A DNA stretch of 6,034 nt. Source: Nitrospirae bacterium CG1_02_44_142. GTDB lineage: Bacteria; Nitrospirota; Thermodesulfovibrionia; Thermodesulfovibrionales; UBA1546. Shown in pieces: positions 1 through 4,543 of this stretch. Every line of letters starts with the position of its first letter. The first letter of the stretch is position 1. Where the stretch lies: positions 1-6,034 of the forward strand of contig MNVK01000100.1 in NCBI GenBank assembly GCA_001871685.1, written 5' to 3'. The position numbers were made by a program, and so were the translations under genes. The notes beneath the pieces are model-generated. The model saw only the letters and a list, made by a program, of their open reading frames with translations. It was not told the origin of the DNA and made no database searches.

Positions 1-220
1 TTTCCAGTTGTTTGAGAGAGGTTTGAATATCTGATAGAAGCTCGATTTTCTCTTGCATGGCTTCAAATTCATTTGCACCTAAAAGGACCGCGATGCCTTT
101 ACCGTGCTGTGTAATTATCACCGGCCTTTTAGTATCATGAACTTGCTTTATGAAATTTGCCATGCTATTCCTGACTTCCGACAGGGACCTGATATCTTCG
201 TCAATTTTAAGTTTTTGCAT
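1..220 (-). CDS. Phd/YefM-family type II antitoxin (partial, C-terminus beyond left edge)
   Basis: The 73 visible residues begin MQKLKIDEDIRSLSEVRNSM and continue to a VIITQHGKGIAVLL segment at about residues 34-47. This is the usual Phd/YefM layout: a short N-terminal DNA-binding part, then the 'vITr.GkpvAVL' strand-turn-strand, then a helix (EFEAMQEKIELL). Family members are normally about 75-95 aa, so only the toxin-contacting C-terminal tail is missing. The ATG is supported by GAGGTG at 225-230, with about 6 nt between GAGG and the ATG. Antitoxins of this family bind and neutralise a RelE/YoeB, Doc or PIN-type toxin and repress their own promoter. The partner would lie just beyond position 1 and cannot be seen, so the toxin class is unknown. 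A strong promoter and a palindrome sit immediately upstream, consistent with autoregulation. Confidence 0.85.
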   Translation of the reverse strand, partial: MQKLKIDEDIRSLSEVRNSMANFIKQVHDTKRPVIITQHGKGIAVLLGANEFEAMQEKIELLSDIQTSLKQLE

Positions 221-237
221 ATTGCACCTCATTAAGT

Positions 238-252
238 ATGTATTTCGTACAT
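238..252. promoter_or_regulatory. candidate antitoxin operator palindrome
   Basis: ATGTA and TACAT form perfect 5-bp arms around a TTTCG spacer. The palindrome overlaps the end of the -10 box and the predicted transcription start of the leftward antitoxin gene. On the minus strand the half-site ATGTAC occurs at 247-252 and again at 271-276, 24 bp away between the -10 and -35 boxes. Phd/YefM antitoxins typically bind short palindromes at this location, so autorepression is the natural reading. Binding itself is inferred. Confidence 0.45.
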
Positions 253-280
253 TATATCGCACGTGTTATGGTACATGCAA
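251..280 (-). promoter_or_regulatory. sigma70-type promoter of the Phd/YefM-like gene
   Basis: Read on the minus strand, a TTGCAT -35 box (275-280) is followed after 18 nt by a perfect TATAAT -10 box (251-256). Transcription would start near 244, leaving a leader of about 24 nt that contains the GAGGTG ribosome binding site. It is the best-matching promoter in the window. Confidence 0.7.
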
Positions 281-357
281 GTGTTATTTTCAGGCGGGCA
301 TAACGACCTAAATGAGGCACTTTTAGAGCAAATTTAACAGTTGAGTCAAGAAAAATC

Positions 358-507
358 TATTTCCGAAAAATAGAGATAGAACTATAAACGCTTTGAATTA
401 CCCGTCATTGCGAGAGCCCGAAGGGTTCGTGGCAATCTCATTGCAAAAGGCGAGATTGCTTCGTTTCACTCGCAATGACAACTTTCTATCTCTATTTTTC
501 GGTATTT
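358..507. mobile_element. MITE-like element with 19-bp terminal inverted repeats and 5-bp flanking duplication
   Basis: CCGAAAAATAGAGATAGAA at 363-381 is matched by its exact reverse complement at 484-502, bounding a 140-bp segment. The pentamer TATTT lies immediately outside both ends (358-362 and 503-507), as expected for a target-site duplication. The interior has no open reading frame of note and holds a second nested inverted repeat. Non-coding length, perfect terminal repeats and a duplication together fit a miniature inverted-repeat transposable element mobilised in trans. No transposase is in the window. The pentamer is AT-rich, so the duplication alone is weak evidence. Its exact abutment on both ends gives it weight. 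Confidence 0.6.
404..479. repeat. nested inverted repeat of the GTCATTGCGAG type
   Basis: GTCATTGCGAG (404-414) pairs perfectly with CTCGCAATGAC (469-479). An inner pair GCAATCTC (432-439) and GAGATTGC (452-459) closes around a 12-nt loop, with poorly paired sequence between the two stems. Repeats with GTCATTGCGAG arms and a GCAATCTC/GAGATTGC core are, from memory, common intergenic repeats in many bacterial genomes. Here the repeat forms the core of the larger element with different outer arms. Confidence 0.7.
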
Positions 508-512
508 GCCAA

Positions 513-542
513 TTGCGACAATTCTTTATTTCATGATAAGAT
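513..542 (+). promoter_or_regulatory. possible promoter of the antitoxin-like / JAMM operon
   Basis: TTGCGA (513-518) is separated by 18 nt from TAAGAT (537-542), which is preceded by TGA as in an extended -10 element. Each hexamer matches four of six consensus bases. Placement is right for the gene starting at 577, and the site begins 6 bp outside the MITE-like element's right flank. It is a weak call from sequence alone. Confidence 0.35.
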
Positions 543-576
543 TAGCTGAGATTAAAAGGTATTGTGGAGGTGTAGT

Positions 577-768
577 ATGGCAGAGGCTACTGTAAAAGAG
601 AAAGTCTTGAAGGCTATTGAAGAACTTCCTCAAGACATTACTTTTGAGGATACTCTTGAAAAACTGTATTTTCTCTATAAGGTTGAAAAAGGAATTCAAC
701 AGGCCGATTCGGGACAAAAGATTTCTCACATCGAAGCAAAAGACCGCATGAAAAAATGGCTGTTGTAA
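577..768 (+). CDS. small antitoxin-like protein (63 aa), toxin partner absent
   Basis: The protein begins MAEATVKEKVLKAIEELPQD, continues with an acidic helical stretch (FEDTLEKLYFLYKVEKGIQQAD, residues 22-43 or so) and ends HIEAKDRMKKWLL. From memory this matches small antitoxins usually followed directly by a RelE/ParE-type toxin, with the closing 'H.EA..RM.KWL' helix as the recognisable signature. That family call is memory-based and moderate. The ATG at 577 is chosen because GGAGG (566-570) lies 6 nt upstream; an in-frame TTG at 562 would place the ribosome site inside the coding region. No toxin follows. Instead the last 13 bp overlap a JAMM peptidase gene in another frame, giving tight translational coupling. 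The gene is either an orphan antitoxin or the remnant of a pair whose toxin was replaced. Confidence 0.7.
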   Translation: MAEATVKEKVLKAIEELPQDITFEDTLEKLYFLYKVEKGIQQADSGQKISHIEAKDRMKKWLL

Positions 769-1181
769 ACTACCTGACTATTCCAAAACACATTTTTGAC
801 GAGATGCTTTTGCATTGCAAAGAGGCATATCCGAATGAGACATGCGGGATTTTGGCGGGAAAGGGCGATGAGGTTTCAAAGATATACACGATGACAAATA
901 CGGAGAATTCTCCTGTGAGTTATTTCATGGACTCAAAAGAACAGTTTAAAGCCATAAAAAACATGCGAGAGAACAATCACACAATGCTTGCGATATTTCA
1001 TTCCCATCCTTCATCGCCTGCATATCCATCGGCAAAGGATGTAAGCCTTGCATTCTACGAAGACTGCATATATGTCATTGTCAGCCTTTCCGCCTCAGGC
1101 GGAAAAGAACAGCCTGAAGTAAATGGTTTTTTGATAAGGGAAGGGAATGTAAGAAGTGTGTCTCTATTTATCCATGATTAG
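756..1181 (+). CDS. JAMM/MPN (M67) family zinc metallopeptidase, Mec+/HcyD-like
   Basis: This 141-aa protein carries a complete JAMM active site: Glu28 in the NETCG motif, His82-Ser-His84, Ser92 and Asp95, with the exact H-x-H-x7-S-x2-D spacing. Length and layout match stand-alone bacterial Prok-JAB peptidases such as mycobacterial Mec+, which releases cysteine from the carrier CysO, and Wolinella HcyD, which trims a residue off the carrier HcyS. Such enzymes are cytoplasmic and act on ubiquitin-like sulfur carriers. A carrier ending Gly-Gly-Arg is encoded at 3824-4099, about 2.6 kb downstream, making it a plausible substrate. The ATG at 756 overlaps the antitoxin-like gene and has no clear ribosome site, so translation probably depends on coupling. 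Residues 1-6 (MAVVNY) look like an addition to the usual 'l.IPk.i.deM' start; ATG 804 would cut into the fold. A palindrome encodes a Ser/Gly insertion near residues 112-116. Confidence 0.85.
   Translation: MAVVNYLTIPKHIFDEMLLHCKEAYPNETCGILAGKGDEVSKIYTMTNTENSPVSYFMDSKEQFKAIKNMRENNHTMLAIFHSHPSSPAYPSAKDVSLAFYEDCIYVIVSLSASGGKEQPEVNGFLIREGNVRSVSLFIHD
1087..1105. repeat. 19-bp perfect palindrome inside the JAMM gene
   Basis: TTTCCGCCT and AGGCGGAAA form 9-bp perfect arms around a single C (1096). In frame it encodes roughly Ser-Ala-Ser-Gly-Gly-Lys, between the VIVSL strand and the PEVNGFLI strand of the peptidase. It falls after all catalytic residues, at a likely surface loop. Its high GC content contrasts with the surrounding sequence, which suggests an inserted palindromic unit tolerated in frame. 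An insertion event is inferred, not shown. Confidence 0.6.
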
Positions 1182-1246
1182 ATGCTAATTTTACAAAAAA
1201 TGTTACTGTTGCAGATAGCCGTTAGATTTTTTATATCTAAGCCTAT

Positions 1247-2329
1247 TTAGTAATCTGTCTTGACTTCTTTCAATTCAGCGACAACCCGTCCTATAGGCGC
1301 CTCTGTCTCAACCCTTACCGGCAGTTTAATCCCGTCATCTGTAAGCCAGATGGATATATCACCCTTATTTTGAAACAATCCTTCTGATTTAAGGATAGGT
1401 TTTACTACTACCGAATCTATCTCAGTATCATCAGATAGTCTTATTTTTTCTCTCCTTAAGACCTGTACTTCAGCCTGATAAAATTTATTGCTGTCAAAGA
1501 TATTTATATGAACGCTCTCTCCTATATTAAGTCTCTGAGTCCTCAGGTAGTAGAAACCTGACATTATATCCCACAGCATATCTGCATTGATATTATGCTC
1601 ATCTTTTGTCCCCTTTATGTGGTTTATATGAATGATTTTTCTGCTGCTGGTATTAAAAAATGTTTCTTTATCGCTCTTCTTTCTTCCCTCAATCTGTTTT
1701 ATCTTAAAAAAAGAAGGGATACCGTTTGCCAACTGGCTTTCTGCGTAATCTTCAACCTTGTAAAATGTAGAGAGAAAGGGCGCCGAATGGACCTGCAAGA
1801 TTATTTTTATGCTGCCGTTGTTATTGACCGCCTCAAGCTCTGCCTTCCCAACATAAATGCCGAACCAGTAAATGTTAAAAAAAAGTTTTTCTTTTGTGAT
1901 TTTTAATTTGTCGGTGGTATTGTTATCTATTTTTGCATGTAAGGTAGAAACGCTGCTCAATTCTGACTTGTCTTTCTCTATATTATCAAGAGGTTCAGTT
2001 TTATTTTTACTTGCTGTAATAGTTTCCATGTCTGATGCGGACTTGGGGGCTTCTAAGTCCTCCCCCTCGCTTGACGGAATACTATCGGGTATATTTTGAA
2101 TCTTTTCTGAAGGGTTTTCCTGAAGGTAGCTGTCTGTAGGTTTAATTTGGAGGCCATGTTTGTGCGGCGTCTCTTCTATTATGCTCGTGATTATTATGCT
2201 CTTTGAAAGAGAGCCTATAAATTCAAAGCCTTTTATGCCTGAAATTCCGGTAATGAGTACAGCATGCAGCATTAAAGACAGAATAATTGCAATGAGCAGA
2301 GGAATATATTTCTTTCTGGAAATATGCAT
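1247..2329 (-). CDS. membrane-anchored DUF3108 protein
   Basis: This 360-aa protein opens with a basic start (MHISRKK) and one hydrophobic segment at about residues 8-29. A low-complexity linker rich in Ser, Glu, Asp, Pro and Lys runs over about 55-143. The C-terminal region (about 145-357) resembles DUF3108: an FNIYWFGIYVGKAELE opening strand, DIMSGFYYLRTQ at 254-265, ISIWLTDDGIKLPVRVE near 325-341 and APIGRVVAEL near 344-353. The single N-terminal helix plus long charged linker recalls TonB-like proteins, so the domain probably sits in the periplasm, tethered to the inner membrane. DUF3108 proteins are thought to be beta-rich envelope proteins of unknown function. No ribosome site is evident before the ATG; TATAAT (minus strand, 2336-2341) ends 6 nt upstream, so a leaderless mRNA is possible. 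It converges with the JAMM gene and diverges from the amino-acid cluster, with no obvious functional link to either. Confidence 0.85.
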   Translation of the reverse strand: MHISRKKYIPLLIAIILSLMLHAVLITGISGIKGFEFIGSLSKSIIITSIIEETPHKHGLQIKPTDSYLQENPSEKIQNIPDSIPSSEGEDLEAPKSASDMETITASKNKTEPLDNIEKDKSELSSVSTLHAKIDNNTTDKLKITKEKLFFNIYWFGIYVGKAELEAVNNNGSIKIILQVHSAPFLSTFYKVEDYAESQLANGIPSFFKIKQIEGRKKSDKETFFNTSSRKIIHINHIKGTKDEHNINADMLWDIMSGFYYLRTQRLNIGESVHINIFDSNKFYQAEVQVLRREKIRLSDDTEIDSVVVKPILKSEGLFQNKGDISIWLTDDGIKLPVRVETEAPIGRVVAELKEVKTDY

Positions 2330-2381
2330 GGAAATATTATATCCCAGAAGATTTATTAAAGTTTAAATTATCTGGCTGCAT

Positions 2382-2411
2382 TTGACTGCCCTTTAAATTT
2401 TATCTTATTTT
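2382..2411 (+). promoter_or_regulatory. possible promoter of the amino-acid cluster
   Basis: TTGACT (2382-2387, five of six -35 consensus bases) is followed after 18 nt by TATTTT (2406-2411, four of six -10 bases). It lies in the 127-bp divergent gap about 45 nt upstream of the first gene of the cluster. Other AT-rich hexamers nearby could serve equally well as the -10 box. Confidence 0.35.
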
Positions 2412-2456
2412 AGAGTAAAATACTATTCATTTTTAATTTTAGTTCGGGAGGTGTTT

Positions 2457-3692
2457 ATGGGATATGTGCTTGGCCTTAAGTGCAGAGAATGCGGCAGGGA
2501 ATATCCTGTTGAGCCTATATATGTCTGTGAATTCTGTTTTGGCCCGCTGGAAGTTGTCTATGACTATAAAAAGATAAAGAAAGCGCTGACGAAAAATAAA
2601 ATAAAGAGCAGAGAGAAAAATCTCTGGCGGTATAAGGAGCTTCTTCCCATAGACGGAGAGCCGCAGGTGGGGTTAGACTCCGGGTTTACGCCTCTGATAA
2701 AAGCCGATAATCTTGCAAAGGAACTCGGCGTCAGTCAATTATATGTAAAGGATGATACTGTTGACCATCCAACCCTGTCGTTTAAGGACAGAGTCGTGGC
2801 AGTGGCCCTTACAAAGGCAAAAGAGTTTGGGTTTGATACGGTTGCCTGCGCATCTACGGGGAATCTCGCGCATTCTGTATCCGCTCACGGAGCCAAGGCA
2901 GGATTCAAGAGGTTTGTCTTTATCCCCGCAACTCTTGAGGCAAGCAAGATTGTTGCATCACTTGTGTATGAGCCGAATCTGGTGGCAGTTGACGGGAACT
3001 ACGATGAGGTTAACAGGCTCTGCAGCGAGATTGCCAATAAATACAAATGGGCGTTTGTAAATATAAATATCAGGCCGTTCTATGCAGAAGGCTCAAAGAC
3101 GCAGGGCTTTGAGATTATAGAGCAGTTAGACTGGAGGGCGCCGGATAATGTGGTTGTGCCGTGCGCCAGCGGTTCATTATTGACAAAGGTGTGGAAGTCA
3201 TTCAAAGAATTTAAAAAGATTGGAATATTGAAAAAACTTGATACAAAATTTTTTGCCGCACAGGCAACAGGTTGTTCTCCAATAGTCACTGCCATAAAGC
3301 AGGATACAGATGTAATAAGGCCTGTGAAACCCGACACAATTGCAAAGTCTCTTGCAATAGGCAACCCGGCAGACGGATTTTATGCGCGTCAGGCTGTGAA
3401 AGAGACAGGAGGATACGGTGAAGACGTCTCTGATAAGGAGATAATAGACGGGATAAAGCTTCTTGCAAAAACAGAGGGCATCTTTGCAGAGACCGCTGGA
3501 GGCGTTACAGTGGCATGCACAAAGAAACTGATTGAGACAGGAAAGATAGGCAGGGATGAAATGACTGTTATATGTATTACAGGCAACGGGCTTAAGACGC
3601 AGGAGGCGCTGGCAGGACACACAACAGATGTGCATTACATAAAGCCCAAGCTTGCGGCATTTGAGGAGATACTAAAAAAGATAGGTAAATAG
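2457..3692 (+). CDS. threonine-synthase-family PLP enzyme with N-terminal zinc ribbon
   Basis: This 411-aa fold-type II PLP enzyme has an N-terminal zinc ribbon (Cys9, Cys12, Cys24, Cys27) that the second paralog lacks. The PLP lysine is Lys110 in LSFKDR, the substrate loop is Ser133-Thr-Gly-Asn136, and the C-terminal loop is TGNGLK (375-380). The PLP phosphate loop reads PCASGSLLTK (235-244), not the GNAGN of canonical ThrC. Databases usually label this subfamily threonine synthase (O-phosphohomoserine to threonine). Because a canonical ThrC follows at 4544 and a sulfur carrier lies directly downstream, it may instead perform a sulfur-insertion step giving cysteine or homocysteine; that is inference. 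The ATG at 2457 is chosen over GTG 2451, which falls within the ribosome site GGGAGGTG (2446-2453). The last codons lie in an 8-bp tandem array. It is probably the first gene of the cluster. Confidence 0.88.
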   Translation: MGYVLGLKCRECGREYPVEPIYVCEFCFGPLEVVYDYKKIKKALTKNKIKSREKNLWRYKELLPIDGEPQVGLDSGFTPLIKADNLAKELGVSQLYVKDDTVDHPTLSFKDRVVAVALTKAKEFGFDTVACASTGNLAHSVSAHGAKAGFKRFVFIPATLEASKIVASLVYEPNLVAVDGNYDEVNRLCSEIANKYKWAFVNINIRPFYAEGSKTQGFEIIEQLDWRAPDNVVVPCASGSLLTKVWKSFKEFKKIGILKKLDTKFFAAQATGCSPIVTAIKQDTDVIRPVKPDTIAKSLAIGNPADGFYARQAVKETGGYGEDVSDKEIIDGIKLLAKTEGIFAETAGGVTVACTKKLIETGKIGRDEMTVICITGNGLKTQEALAGHTTDVHYIKPKLAAFEEILKKIGK

Positions 3693-3720
3693 GTAAATAG
3701 GTAAATAGGTGAATAGGTAA
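3681..3720 (+). repeat. five tandem 8-bp copies (ATAGGTAA), starting inside the upstream gene
   Basis: Five head-to-tail octamers ATAGGTRA fill 3681-3720, with a single substitution (copy 4, ATAGGTGA). The first copy and a half encode the last residues and the TAG stop of the upstream enzyme, so the array overlaps its coding end. Since the stop lies in copy 2, gain or loss of later copies would not affect the protein. Such a clean short array is prone to slippage and may vary between strains. Confidence 0.85.
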
Positions 3721-3752
3721 ACCCATAGAGATGAATCTTTAACGGGGAGAAT

Positions 3753-3801
3753 GGTGAATAGGTTTTTGCGATTAACCGATTCGCCCATTAACCAATTCAC
3801 C
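3753..3801. repeat. 8-bp-word hairpin, word GGTNAATN
   Basis: Two direct octamers (GGTGAATA at 3753, GGTTTTTG at 3761) are followed by four octamers in inverse orientation, NATTNRCC, at 3770, 3778, 3786 and 3794. The outer ends GGTGAAT (3753-3759) and ATTCACC (3795-3801) are exact reverse complements. The inverse units are variants of the word in the tandem array at 3681-3720, so array and hairpin belong together. The element ends 10 nt before the ribosome site of the next gene. Confidence 0.7.
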
Positions 3802-3823
3802 GTAAAAAAACGGAGGTGAAGAT

Positions 3824-4099
3824 ATGGCTGTAAAGGTTAGAATTCCGACGCCGCTGCAAAGATTAACGCAGGGGAAGGAAGATGTGGAAGGAGCGCCCGG
3901 CACAATAATAAATCTTGTCACAGAACTGGATAAGAGCTTTCCCGGCATAGGCGAAAGGATATCTGAAGGCGGCAAGATACGGAGATTTGTCAATATCTAT
4001 ATTAACGAGGAAGATATCAGATTTCTACAGGCAGAGGCGACAGTGGTTAAAGACGGCGATGAGGTTTCCATAGTGCCTGCAATAGCAGGCGGCAGATGA
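3824..4099 (+). CDS. MoaD/ThiS-family ubiquitin-like sulfur carrier, CysO-like, ending Gly-Gly-Arg
   Basis: This 91-aa protein has the beta-grasp pattern of small sulfur carriers: opening strand AVKVRIPTPL, central RRFVNIYINEEDIRF (53-67), and the tail DGDEVSIVPAIAGGR (77-91). The central and tail motifs closely resemble mycobacterial CysO. Carriers of this family are adenylated and thiocarboxylated on a C-terminal glycine, then deliver sulfur in the cytoplasm to cysteine, homocysteine, thiamine or molybdopterin synthesis. Here one Arg (codon 4094-4096) follows Gly89-Gly90, so the reactive terminus is masked. Removal by a JAMM peptidase is known for Wolinella HcyS, and a JAMM enzyme is encoded at 756-1181. 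A strong ribosome site GGAGGTGA (3812-3819) supports the start. Neighbours are a threonine-synthase-like enzyme and a NIL-domain protein. No activating E1-like enzyme is in the window. Confidence is high for the family and moderate for an amino-acid sulfur role. Confidence 0.9.
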   Translation: MAVKVRIPTPLQRLTQGKEDVEGAPGTIINLVTELDKSFPGIGERISEGGKIRRFVNIYINEEDIRFLQAEATVVKDGDEVSIVPAIAGGR

Positions 4100-4106
4100 G
4101 AATTTT

Positions 4107-4184
4107 GGATTGTGGATTTCGGAATGCGGATTTTATCAGAAAGATTGTAAATCTGAAATTCGAAATCGTAAATCATCAATCGAA
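4107..4184. repeat. 7-bp-word imperfect hairpin, word GGATTNN
   Basis: Four direct heptamers with consensus GGATTNN start at 4107, 4114, 4121 and 4128 (the third reads GGAATGC). After about 15 nt come five heptamers of the inverse word AATCNNN at 4150, 4157, 4164, 4171 and 4178 (the second reads AATTCGA). Period is exactly 7 bp in both arms, and the variable bases sit at the same positions in each unit, so the fold is a stem with regularly spaced mismatches. The element begins 7 nt after one stop codon and ends one base before the next ribosome site (4186-4193). Confidence 0.8.
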
Positions 4185-4196
4185 AAAGGAGGTTAT

Positions 4197-4433
4197 ATGA
4201 AAAAGCGGGTCAAGCTGACATTTCCGCAGCGTCTTATAAAAGAACCTGTTATATTTACGATGGCTAAGGAATATGACGTAATGCCTAATATCCGAAGGGC
4301 AAGGATTACAGAGACAGTCGGCGAGATGGTTCTTGAACTTGAAGGGACAGAAGAAAATCTTGAGAAAGGCATAAAGTATCTCAGGGAGCAGGGTATAGAT
4401 GTTGAACTGATTGAGGGAGACATAATTGAGTAA
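4197..4433 (+). CDS. NIL-domain protein
   Basis: This 78-aa protein consists almost entirely of one NIL domain: opening strand RVKLTFPQRLIKEPVIFTMAK, a central RRARITETVGEMVLELEG, and a closing ENLEKGIKYLREQGIDVELI helix and strand. NIL domains form small ferredoxin-like folds. They occur at the C-terminus of the methionine transporter ATPase MetN, where they bind methionine, and fused to ferredoxins in proteins needed for homocysteine synthesis in methanogens and sulfate reducers. A stand-alone copy beside a sulfur carrier suggests a sulfur-amino-acid role, as ligand sensor or accessory subunit. No cysteine is present, so it cannot itself hold a metal cluster through cysteines or carry persulfide. 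The ATG at 4197 is fixed by AAGGAGGT (4186-4193); the frame stays open upstream only because it runs through the hairpin repeat. Confidence 0.88.
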   Translation: MKKRVKLTFPQRLIKEPVIFTMAKEYDVMPNIRRARITETVGEMVLELEGTEENLEKGIKYLREQGIDVELIEGDIIE

Positions 4434-4434
4434 T

Positions 4435-4530
4435 GCGTTATGGCGTTTATCGCGTTATTGCGTTATTGTGTTTATTTTTTCTTATCTTATCGCTACAACG
4501 CTTAACGCTGCACGCTATAACGCACAACGC
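4435..4530. repeat. 7-9-bp-word imperfect hairpin, word GCGTTATN
   Basis: Direct words of the form GCGTTATN start at 4435, 4443, 4452 and 4460, and a degenerate one (GTGTTTATT) at 4468; unit length is 8-9 bp. After a T-rich centre (4471-4490), inverse words with AACGC cores occupy about 4493-4530 at 7-8-bp spacing. The element starts one base after the NIL gene's stop and ends 5 bp before the GGAG ribosome site (4535-4539 region) of the next gene. Its open frame could be mistaken for a hydrophobic N-terminal extension of the downstream enzyme. Confidence 0.78.
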
Positions 4531-4543
4531 AAACTGGAGATTT

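Noticed and set aside
562..576. TTG start five codons upstream of the antitoxin-like gene
   Set aside because: It would place the GGAGG ribosome site inside the coding region; ATG 577 is correctly spaced from that site.
1222..1240. TTAGAT/ATCTAA stem between the convergent JAMM and DUF3108 genes as a bidirectional terminator
   Set aside because: The stem is only 6 bp and AT-rich, and the T-run is in the loop instead of after the stem. Placement fits, but structure is too weak to call.
3080..3635. Long open frames on the minus strand inside the first PLP enzyme gene
   Set aside because: They overlap a well-supported conserved gene, have no ribosome sites and resemble no protein family I know.
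3681..3801. CRISPR array
   Set aside because: The units are 7-8 bp words without spacers of uniform length, and the orientation inverts halfway; no cas gene is present.
756..4099. Ubiquitin-like antiphage system (Ubl plus JAMM deubiquitinase)
   Set aside because: No E1 or E2 gene is present, the carrier is CysO-like and not ubiquitin-like in detail, and its neighbours are amino-acid biosynthesis genes.
4110..4196. N-terminal extension of the NIL protein
   Set aside because: It runs through the GGATTNN hairpin and would include the AAGGAGGT ribosome site; ATG 4197 follows that site by 3 nt and begins at the domain edge.
4433..4543. In-frame upstream start of thrC giving a hydrophobic, signal-like N-terminus
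   Set aside because: The extension is translated from the GCGTTAT hairpin repeat, threonine synthase is cytoplasmic, and ATG 4544 has its own ribosome site and the family's normal length.
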